A stretch of DNA of 57,002 nucleotides, taken from NCBI GenBank assembly GCA_045540715.1, contig JAZQHT010000002.1:1-57002 (forward strand). Reading direction: 5' to 3'. The DNA is from UMGS1279 sp045540715 (GTDB lineage: Bacteria > Bacillota > Clostridia > Oscillospirales > Acutalibacteraceae). Below, one piece after another: positions 40,321 to 46,399 of the stretch. The notes below the pieces were generated by a model, which was not told the DNA's origin, did no database searches, and saw only the letters and a list, made by a program, of their open reading frames with translations. Numbering within the stretch: position 1 is the stretch's first letter; every line of letters begins with the position of its first letter. The position numbers and the translations under genes were made by a program.

Positions 40321-42105
40321 ATATAATGGTCCAAAATTTTTACAAGCAAAGTAATCGGCATTTTCTTTATTCATACCAAAGGCGTTCCAAACAGCAGGGC
40401 GGAATATTTTTTCTTCATCTACGTTATGCATACAAACAGGTATTCTTAACATTGAGCAAAGAGTTATTAAATCTGCTCCAATGTGTCCATAGCTTATTGC
40501 TCCGTGATTAGCCCCCCAATTATTCATTACGTCGTAAGCTGAATTTATACCACTATTAAAACTCATCCTTGGTGCAAACCAGGTTGATGGCCAGGTGTAA
40601 TCAGTACGCTTCCAAAGGGTATTAGAAACCTCGCTTGGCAACTCTACAGTATAGCCCTCTACAATTTGTATAACAGGGCCAAGGCCATCAATTAAGTTTA
40701 GTCTTGCCATTGTTACGGGCATTTCTGCTTTTGTTTCAAAGCGCGAAGAAAAACCGCCGCCTCTAAAATAGCCGTTATCTGCAGGGCACCACTCGGTTGC
40801 TTTTAAGCAGTTAGTAATATCATTTTCATCCATTTCATAAAAAGGCTTAATAACAGCATTACCGTCTTTATCTTTGGCTTCGCCACAAGCATCCAAACAA
40901 CAAGCACCGGAATTTATTAAGTGAATAATGCCATTAGATTTTAAAGCATTACCCTCTAACTGATACCCAGTTACCCTTTCAACGCTTGGCGTATTCCAAC
41001 AAGTACGCACGTCTGCAAACATTTGAGCGCGTCCCGTTAAAAGCTTTAAAAGTAGCATTGTAACACCGTTAAGTGTATCGTTTTCGGTTGCTAAAATATA
41101 AGGCTCTCTTGCACCTTCCCAGTCGAACGAGCTATTTAATATGGCCTCGGCAAAGTCGGCATTTGGGTAATGGTCGGTCCATTGTCTTTGCCCTTGAAAG
41201 CCCGCCGCAATTGCATTATGACCCAAACTTTCTTCGTAAAACTTATCGGCTATTTTTTCATTGCCGCGCATAAGGTCTTTAATAATAACGGCAGTTTTTA
41301 CAACGAACTCAAGGTCTTTTTCCTTTTGTTCATCGCTTTTTCTTAAATGCTCGGGATTTTTATCAAAACCGATTTTGCAGTGCTTTAAAGTCCACTCTAA
41401 CGCTTTATTATATTCTTCTTTATCGTAAATTTCGTTATCTATTCTGCGTAAGACTTCAACCTCATCAACCGATTCCACACGCATACCTAGATATTTTTCA
41501 AAGAAATCGGTATTAATTATTGAGCCTGCAATGCCCATACAAATTGAGCCAATTTGTAAATAAGAGTTACCCTGCATAGATTTAACTGCAACCGCCGCTT
41601 TTGCAAAGCGAAGCAATTTTTCTTCAATATCGGGGGAAAGTGGATTATCGGTTAAATCTTTAACGTCTTTACCATAAATGCCAAAAGCGGGCAACCCCTT
41701 TTGTGCGTGAGAAGCCAGTACCGATGCTAAATAAACAGCGCCCGGTCTTTCTGTACCATTAAAGCCCCAAACCGCTTTGATGGTATCTTTATTCATATCC
41801 ATAGTTTCGCTTCCGTAACACCAACAAGGTGTTACCGAAAGGGTTATTGATACCCCTTGTTTTTTAAAATAATTTTCGCACTCGGCACTTTCGGCTACTC
41901 TGCCAATTGTGGTTTTATTTATAATTACCTTTACGGGTGAGCCATTGGAATATTTTAAATTCTTTTCGTATAAGTCTTTTACGGCTTTTGCCATATTCAT
42001 TGTTTGTTCTTCTAAGCTTTGTCTTACTCTTAGTGCCCCTTCCCTTGCATCAATACAAGGGCGAATTCCTATTACGGGAAAATCAATTTTTGTTCTGTTA
42101 CTCAT
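40315..42105 (-). CDS. fucI: L-fucose isomerase
   Basis: A 596-residue manganese-dependent ketol isomerase converting L-fucose to L-fuculose (and D-arabinose to D-ribulose). The N-terminal PVIGIRPCIDAREGALRVR segment, WGFNGTERPGAVYL (about residues 113-126), the NSSFDWEGAREPYILATEND block holding catalytic acid residues, and a C-terminal WGANHGAISYGHIGADL match the family across its full length. No fuculokinase or fuculose aldolase gene is adjacent; the class II aldolase at 3004 is unlinked. GGAGGT precedes the ATG. It is separated from upstream pfp by a terminator, so it has its own control. Confidence 0.95.
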   Translation of the reverse strand: MSNRTKIDFPVIGIRPCIDAREGALRVRQSLEEQTMNMAKAVKDLYEKNLKYSNGSPVKVIINKTTIGRVAESAECENYFKKQGVSITLSVTPCWCYGSETMDMNKDTIKAVWGFNGTERPGAVYLASVLASHAQKGLPAFGIYGKDVKDLTDNPLSPDIEEKLLRFAKAAVAVKSMQGNSYLQIGSICMGIAGSIINTDFFEKYLGMRVESVDEVEVLRRIDNEIYDKEEYNKALEWTLKHCKIGFDKNPEHLRKSDEQKEKDLEFVVKTAVIIKDLMRGNEKIADKFYEESLGHNAIAAGFQGQRQWTDHYPNADFAEAILNSSFDWEGAREPYILATENDTLNGVTMLLLKLLTGRAQMFADVRTCWNTPSVERVTGYQLEGNALKSNGIIHLINSGACCLDACGEAKDKDGNAVIKPFYEMDENDITNCLKATEWCPADNGYFRGGGFSSRFETKAEMPVTMARLNLIDGLGPVIQIVEGYTVELPSEVSNTLWKRTDYTWPSTWFAPRMSFNSGINSAYDVMNNWGANHGAISYGHIGADLITLCSMLRIPVCMHNVDEEKIFRPAVWNAFGMNKENADYFACKNFGPLYK

Positions 42106-42145
42106 AATATTACCTCCATAAAAATATTATGGGTAACTTTTTTAT

Positions 42146-42180
42146 AAAAAATACCCGACACACCAAAAGCGCATCGGGTA
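42146..42180 (-). terminator. Terminator of pfp (upstream of fucI)
   Basis: Minus strand ACCCGA (42079+100 to 42174 region; plus TCGGGT 42174-42179) pairs with TCGGGT (plus ACCCGA 42153-42158), followed by a T-rich run. Confidence 0.7.
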
Positions 42181-42185
42181 AAATA

Positions 42186-43421
42186 TTATTTATTGTAAAG
42201 ACTTCCTTGTGGGTTAAAGGGTTTTAAATGAACGGGTAAACCTTTACTGTAAACCACTTCATTTTCACCTTCAAGTAGTGGTAAGAAATATTCTAGGGCA
42301 TCATTTTTAATGTTATTGCCTTCTTCATTAATCCACTCAATGGGGAATTTCTTCTCGTTATTTGCAACAAGGTTTGCGTCAACCGGTTCAATAACAACTT
42401 TATAGGGGTTATTTGAAACACGCTTAAAGGCCATCATTTTGCCGGTTTCGCCATTAAGGGCGGCGGCAACTGCGGCAGAACCAATAGCTTCGGCTTCGTC
42501 AAGGTCGGTCTTAGAAGCAATATGGCTTGCACTTCTTTGCATAACGTTAAGTTCAATTGAACGAACCTTAACACCAAATTTATCGCCAACAAGGTTTTCT
42601 AATGCTTTGCCGGCCCCTGAAAGATATTTATGGCCAAAGTTATCAACCTTACCTGAAGTATAATCAATACCAAAGGTTGAAAGGTCAATACCTTCAGAAA
42701 TACAAACAATTACCGATTTATGTAATCTTAATTGTTCTTCAACATCTTTATAAAAGCCTTCTAAAGTAAAGTTAGATTCGGGTAAATATACAAGGTGTGG
42801 GCTTGATAAACCAATTGCATGTAAAACGCAAGTAGATGCTGCAAGCCAACCTGCATGACGACCCATAATTTCAACGATTGTAACACTTGCAACACCGTAA
42901 ACAGAGCTATCGCAAGTAATTTCTTGTAAAGTGGCTGCTACGTATTTTGCGGCAGAGCCAAAACCTGGGGTATGGTCGGTTTCGCATAAGTCGTTATCAA
43001 CAGTTTTTGGAACACCTATAACCTTAATATCTGCATTTTGGGCCTTAAAGTATTTTGAAAGCTTATTAGCAGTATCCATAGAATCGTTACCGCCAATATA
43101 GAAAAATGCTTTAATACCGTATTTATCAAAACATTTATGAATTGTATCATAAACTTCGGGTTTTTCGCTATATTCAGGCAATTTATATCTGCAAGAACCT
43201 AAAACGGTTGAAGGTGTAGCGCGTAAAATTTTCATATCAAGTTCAGTTTTGATTTCTTCTTTTAAATCAACAACTTGACCATTAATAATACCTTCAATAC
43301 CGTTAACAGAACCATAAACGTGTTCGATTTCTTTGTGGTTAAGCGCTTCTTTTAAAACACCAAGTAAAGATGCGTTAATAGCGCAGGTTGGTCCCCCACT
43401 TTGTGCAACTGCAATGTTCAT
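42186..43421 (-). CDS. pfp: Phosphofructokinase, PPi-dependent type
   Basis: A 411-residue glycolytic enzyme phosphorylating fructose 6-phosphate. It opens IAVAQSGGPTCAINASL. The nucleotide/PPi loop is YIGGNDSMDT (about residues 106-115); Asp in the fourth position of GGNDS, where ATP enzymes have Gly, and Lys in VPKTVDNDL (about 130-138), where ATP enzymes have Gly, both point to pyrophosphate as donor. EIMGRHAGWLA (about 176-186) binds the sugar phosphate. The Asn in place of the first Asp of GGDDS is a known variation in anaerobes. It is 14 bp after rnhA and so at the end of the XRE-lexA operon unless an internal promoter exists. Confidence 0.88.
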   Translation of the reverse strand: MNIAVAQSGGPTCAINASLLGVLKEALNHKEIEHVYGSVNGIEGIINGQVVDLKEEIKTELDMKILRATPSTVLGSCRYKLPEYSEKPEVYDTIHKCFDKYGIKAFFYIGGNDSMDTANKLSKYFKAQNADIKVIGVPKTVDNDLCETDHTPGFGSAAKYVAATLQEITCDSSVYGVASVTIVEIMGRHAGWLAASTCVLHAIGLSSPHLVYLPESNFTLEGFYKDVEEQLRLHKSVIVCISEGIDLSTFGIDYTSGKVDNFGHKYLSGAGKALENLVGDKFGVKVRSIELNVMQRSASHIASKTDLDEAEAIGSAAVAAALNGETGKMMAFKRVSNNPYKVVIEPVDANLVANNEKKFPIEWINEEGNNIKNDALEYFLPLLEGENEVVYSKGLPVHLKPFNPQGSLYNK

Positions 43422-43435
43422 AATTTTTTGCTCCT

Positions 43436-43873
43436 TTATAAATACTTTTGATATTCCATAACCGCCAAGGTATCACACCGCTCGTTTTCGGGGTGACCGT
43501 TATGTCCTTTAACCCATTCTAACGTAACGTTGTGTTGTTCAATTAAAATGAGTAATTTTTCCCATAAATCTGCATTTAATGCAGGTTTTTTATCGGCTTT
43601 GCGCCAACCGTTTTTGCGCCACGATTCTGCCCAGCCTTTGCTAATACCGTCAGAAACGTATTTACTATCTGTTACTAGCGTTACTTCGCACTTGCGCTTT
43701 AATGCCGAAAGGCCCACTATTGCGGCCGTAAGTTCCATACGGTTATTGGTGGTTTGTTCTTCACTACCCGAGAGTTCTTTTCTTACTCCCTTAGCGCAAA
43801 GCACCACGCCATAGCCACCGGGGCCTGGGTTACCGCTACAAGCACCATCGGTATAAATAATAACTTTATCCAT
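43436..43873 (-). CDS. rnhA: Ribonuclease HI
   Basis: A 145-residue RNase H that cuts RNA in RNA-DNA hybrids. Catalytic acids are in IYTDGACSGNPGPGGYG (Asp about 8), NRMELTAAIVGL (Glu about 47), LVTDSKYVSDGI (Asp about 68), and a C-terminal GHPENERCDTLA with the last His/Asp. It includes the basic handle RKNGWRKADKKP. It overlaps the upstream membrane-protein gene by 8 bp. Confidence 0.96.
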   Translation of the reverse strand: MDKVIIYTDGACSGNPGPGGYGVVLCAKGVRKELSGSEEQTTNNRMELTAAIVGLSALKRKCEVTLVTDSKYVSDGISKGWAESWRKNGWRKADKKPALNADLWEKLLILIEQHNVTLEWVKGHNGHPENERCDTLAVMEYQKYL

Positions 43874-44618
43874 TTATAAAGCTCCCTATTAAATATGTGG
43901 CACCAAAAATAATGGGTTGGTGTAGGATATATACTATTATAGCATACTTTCCAACAAATCTAAATGGAATTATGCATTTTTTTATTAAAATTTTTTTGGT
44001 TTTTTCTATAAAACAGGTTTTGCCTAAATAATAACCAACTAAATATAAAAATACCCAAGGAATTATAGGAAAATAATCGGCTGCAGTAAAACCACGATAA
44101 ATAAAACCAAACATAAATAGGTTTTTGCTTTCAACAATAATATAATCGTAGTCGTTTAAAATGAAAATATAGGTTAAAATGAAAATTATTAAATTTATTA
44201 TTATACCAACGTAAGGGTTAACCTTTTTTAATAGTTTGTCAAAAACACCTACAAACACCATACAAAAAGCAAGAAGATTTAAAATACCGAACTGAATTAA
44301 TAGTCCCGAAAATTCTAAATATTCTTCTCCTATATAGGTTGCTACATTAAACCCTATTGCAATTACCGCTAAAATTAAACCGCGTTTTAAATTTGAACGC
44401 GAGAAATTACAGCAAAGGCCTGAAAGTAAAATAAAGCCACCCGAAAAGAAGGGTTCTGCCGGCATAAAAAAATCAATTAAAAGGTTTACAAACGGCCTTG
44501 CTTCCGGTAGTGCCATTTTAACGGCATAAAAACCGTGAAACACCACCATGCAAACCACCATAAAGCCGCGTATTTCGTCAAGCAGATGGTACCTTGTTTT
44601 TAATACTTCCTTATGCAT
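43866..44618 (-). CDS. Heparan-alpha-glucosaminide N-acetyltransferase-like membrane protein (DUF1624 type)
   Basis: A 250-residue membrane protein with about seven helices. The N-terminal YHLLDEIRGFMVVCMVVFHG (residues 8-27) matches the HGSNAT_cat/acyltransferase-like start, with the conserved D-E/D-x-x-R-G and a membrane His. FSGGFILLSGLCCNFSRSNLKRG (split, about 58-80) is the second conserved block. Bacterial members probably acetylate extracytoplasmic glycans. It overlaps lexA by 19 bp and rnhA by 8 bp, so it is translated as part of the lexA operon. Confidence 0.85.
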   Translation of the reverse strand: MHKEVLKTRYHLLDEIRGFMVVCMVVFHGFYAVKMALPEARPFVNLLIDFFMPAEPFFSGGFILLSGLCCNFSRSNLKRGLILAVIAIGFNVATYIGEEYLEFSGLLIQFGILNLLAFCMVFVGVFDKLLKKVNPYVGIIINLIIFILTYIFILNDYDYIIVESKNLFMFGFIYRGFTAADYFPIIPWVFLYLVGYYLGKTCFIEKTKKILIKKCIIPFRFVGKYAIIVYILHQPIIFGATYLIGSFING

Positions 44619-45184
44619 CCTATCACCTTTCCGAGCATCTGAGGATTTTCGGCTATAATGGGCTCAAAATCTTCATTTTCGGGCATAAGAATAACTCTGC
44701 CGCTGTCGTTTTTCAATCTTTTTACGGTAGCCTCGTCTTCAATTAAGGCTACAACAATATCGTTATTTTTAACGTAAGCATTTTTATCTGCTACAACAAT
44801 ATCGCCATCAAGTATTCCTGCATTTTTCATAGATAAACCAGAAACACGCAAGGCAAAAACACCATCGTTATCGCCAATATCGTAAGGAATATAATCTTCA
44901 ATTTCTTCAACCGCTAAAATTGGGTTACCTGCAGTAACCTTGCCAATAACGGGAATTTGACTTACTTCTCTTTGTCCAACAATTTTTATTGCACGGCTAT
45001 TATATTTATCTCTAATAATATAGCCTTTTTCTTCTAGCGAAGATAAATATGCGTGAACTGTGGAAGTAGATTTTATGCCAAGATCCTTTGCAATTTCGCG
45101 AACGGTTGGCGGAAGGCCCGATGATAACTTTCTTTTAAGTAGTTCAAAAACCGACTTCTCTTTTTCTGTTAATTTAAACGACAT
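44600..45184 (-). CDS. lexA: SOS repressor LexA
   Basis: A 194-residue self-cleaving repressor of the DNA-damage response. The winged HTH is at residues 1-65 (GLPPTVREIAKDLGI, STSTVHAYLSSLEEKGYI). The cleavage site is A85-G86 in KVTAGNP, and the catalytic dyad is S118 (GLSMK) with K155 (EATVKRL). The protein is full-length. It is third in an operon behind an XRE repressor and an ImmA-like protein, 13 bp after the latter. A LexA-type box at 45900-45913 lies in the operon promoter region, suggesting autoregulation. Confidence 0.97.
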   Translation of the reverse strand: MSFKLTEKEKSVFELLKRKLSSGLPPTVREIAKDLGIKSTSTVHAYLSSLEEKGYIIRDKYNSRAIKIVGQREVSQIPVIGKVTAGNPILAVEEIEDYIPYDIGDNDGVFALRVSGLSMKNAGILDGDIVVADKNAYVKNNDIVVALIEDEATVKRLKNDSGRVILMPENEDFEPIIAENPQMLGKVIGCIRKY

Positions 45185-45197
45185 TTCCTTTTCTCCC

Positions 45198-45461
45198 TTA
45201 AATTATTAGCAGATTATTTTCTGCGCACACCTTAATTGGCACTAAATGGGTTTCACTTTCCTTCTCGTTAACAAAAACCGGTAAATTGTTATAAAAATGC
45301 TGAAATTTAATATGTCTTAATTCGTGTTCAAGGGCTTGTTTTTGTTCGTTATCTGAAATTTCAGAATTAATAAACACGCAATATGCACCGTCACTATCAG
45401 TTACGGTAACGCCCTTTACTTTTTTGGGTAACTTTAAAACTCTAACAAATACGTCGTACAT
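45198..45461 (-). CDS. Short ImmA/IrrE-like metallopeptidase-domain protein
   Basis: An 87-residue protein with ALEHELRHIKFQH (about residues 43-55), an HExxH zinc motif followed by another His, preceded by strands YCVFINSEISDNEQKQ. This is the core of ImmA/IrrE (COG2856) metalloproteases, which cleave or inactivate a cognate XRE repressor in ICEBs1 and phages. It is much shorter than typical ImmA (about 150 or more), with no C-terminal acidic third-ligand region obvious, so activity is uncertain. It lies 9 bp after an XRE repressor gene and 13 bp before lexA, the classic ImmR-ImmA order plus lexA. Confidence 0.75.
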   Translation of the reverse strand: MYDVFVRVLKLPKKVKGVTVTDSDGAYCVFINSEISDNEQKQALEHELRHIKFQHFYNNLPVFVNEKESETHLVPIKVCAENNLLII

Positions 45462-45470
45462 TTAATCCTC

Positions 45471-45815
45471 TTATTTTTTAAGTGCTTCTATTATTTTTAC
45501 TGCCTTATCAACGTCATCTTTGCTGGCGTCTTTAGCAAGTTTAAACAACATCCTAAGTTCCTCTCTTGAAGCTAAAACCTCTAAATATTCGTTTAGTTCT
45601 TTACTCTCTGCTGACATTTTGCCAAGCAGATAATCGGTTGGAACTTTAAAATAATCTGCAAGTTTTGCAAGATTATCGCTAGAAATAGATTTACTTCTGC
45701 CCGCCTTTAATTCTGAAAGCGTACTGCGGCTAATACCCGTAGCAGTGCACACAGTATTCATAGAAACAGAATTTGCTTTGCAAAGTTCTTCTATATTCTT
45801 ATATAGTTCTGACAT
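45471..45815 (-). CDS. XRE-family repressor (ImmR/CI-like)
   Basis: A 114-residue regulator. The HTH spans about residues 8-63: SVSMNTVCTATGISRSTLSE then ending DYLLGK. A helical C-terminal part (EVLASREELRMLFKLAKDAS, KAVKIIEALKK) resembles phage and ICE repressors. The ATG at 45815 has GGGGGA 9 bp upstream; the longer in-frame form would run through both leftward promoters and is rejected. It is the first gene of the minus-strand operon and faces three TTACA-N6-TGTAA dyads that are its likely operators. Confidence 0.9.
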   Translation of the reverse strand: MSELYKNIEELCKANSVSMNTVCTATGISRSTLSELKAGRSKSISSDNLAKLADYFKVPTDYLLGKMSAESKELNEYLEVLASREELRMLFKLAKDASKDDVDKAVKIIEALKK

Positions 45816-45832
45816 TCCATATCCCCCAAAAT

Positions 45833-45852
45833 ATTTACATAATTTTGTAAAT
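45833..45852. promoter_or_regulatory. Operator 1 (ATTTACA-N6-TGTAAAT)
   Basis: A perfect 7-6-7 dyad (arms 45833-45839 and 45846-45852). It lies just downstream of the leftward P2 -10 and 7 bp upstream of the rightward -35. Confidence 0.85.
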
Positions 45853-45858
45853 ACGCTA

Positions 45859-45887
45859 TTGACATTTACATTATACTGTAATATAAT
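45859..45887 (+). promoter_or_regulatory. Rightward promoter of the sigma-4-like gene
   Basis: TTGACA 45859-45864, 17-bp spacer containing operator 2, TATAAT 45882-45887; both hexamers perfect. Confidence 0.88.
45866..45881. promoter_or_regulatory. Operator 2 (TTACA-N6-TGTAA)
   Basis: Arms 45866-45870 and 45877-45881. It fills the spacer of the rightward promoter and overlaps the -10 of leftward P2, so one bound dimer could block both. Confidence 0.85.
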
Positions 45888-45898
45888 ATCTTTGTCAA
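45870..45898 (-). promoter_or_regulatory. Leftward promoter P2 of the XRE-lexA operon
   Basis: Minus strand TTGACA (45898-45893), 17-bp spacer, TATAAT (45875-45870), both perfect; overlaps operator 2. Confidence 0.85.
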
Positions 45899-45899
45899 C

Positions 45900-45913
45900 C
45901 GAACATTTGTTTT
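45900..45913. promoter_or_regulatory. LexA (SOS) box
   Basis: CGAACATTTGTTTT matches 11 of 14 positions of the Gram-positive box CGAACATATGTTCG. It lies between leftward P1 (near its start site) and the -35 of P2, in front of the operon that encodes lexA. Confidence 0.7.
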
Positions 45914-45924
45914 GTTCTGAAATT

Positions 45925-45953
45925 ATTATATTACAAAATTTTGTAAATGTCAA
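45925..45953 (-). promoter_or_regulatory. Leftward promoter P1 of the XRE-lexA operon
   Basis: Minus strand TTGACA (45953-45948), 17-bp spacer filled by operator 3, TATAAT (45930-45925), both perfect. Confidence 0.85.
45931..45946. promoter_or_regulatory. Operator 3 (TTACA-N6-TGTAA)
   Basis: Arms 45931-45935 and 45942-45946, in the spacer of leftward P1. Confidence 0.85.
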
Positions 45954-45972
45954 CAGAAAGGTAGGTAAAAAA

Positions 45973-46338
45973 TTGAACTGGTTAAAGGAAGCAGAAAAAG
46001 AGTTAAAAAGTCAAAGGTTTAGGTTACAAGCAACCGAAAACCTTAAAGAGAGAATAGGGGTTATAAGTAAGCTTCCCAAAACTGAAGAAAACACTTTAAA
46101 ACAGTTAGAACTATATAATCAGTTAGAGGCCACTTTCAAGCTTACCGAAATTTGCGAAAAGACCTTACTTTCTTTGCCGCAACTTGAACGTGAAATTTTA
46201 ACTGAATTTTATATAACACCGCATAAAGACCACGTGGACTATATTTGCACCTTGTTTGCGGTTGAAAAAAGCACGGTATATAGGCTAAAAAAACAAGCTT
46301 TAGAACAATTTTCAAACTTAATGTTTGGCGCTTGTTAA
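45973..46338 (+). CDS. Sigma-4/ArpU-like HTH protein of phage type
   Basis: A 121-residue protein. The N-terminal two-thirds is charged and helical. The C-terminal part reads LPQLEREILTEFYI, then DYICTLFAVEKSTVYRLKKQAL, resembling the region-4 HTH of sigma factors and the ArpU/RinA-type late-gene activators of phages. The start is set at TTG 45973 with AAAGGTAGGT upstream; longer forms would cross the promoter. It is divergent from the XRE-ImmA-lexA operon, controlled by a promoter with operator 2 in its spacer, and followed by a terminator, so it is transcribed alone. Its targets are unknown; no phage structural genes are nearby. Confidence 0.72.
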   Translation: MNWLKEAEKELKSQRFRLQATENLKERIGVISKLPKTEENTLKQLELYNQLEATFKLTEICEKTLLSLPQLEREILTEFYITPHKDHVDYICTLFAVEKSTVYRLKKQALEQFSNLMFGAC

Positions 46339-46352
46339 CACCCTTCCCTATT

Positions 46353-46395
46353 AAAAAAAGATGCGCAAACTTAACGTTTGTGCATCTTTTTATTT
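46353..46395. terminator. Bidirectional terminator
   Basis: Fifteen-base arms (46356-46370, 46376-46390) with one G-T pair and loop TTAAC. A and T runs on both sides serve the sigma-4-like gene and the pseudokinase operon. Confidence 0.8.
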
Positions 46396-46399
46396 TATA

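Noticed and set aside
45745..45972. A longer start for the sigma-4-like gene
   Set aside because: The added 76 residues would be translated through the rightward promoter, all three operators and the XRE start region, with no ribosome site.
43866..46338. The region as a resident prophage or integrative element
   Set aside because: Only regulatory genes of phage type are present. No integrase, portal, terminase, capsid or attachment repeats are seen, and both flanks are ordinary housekeeping operons.
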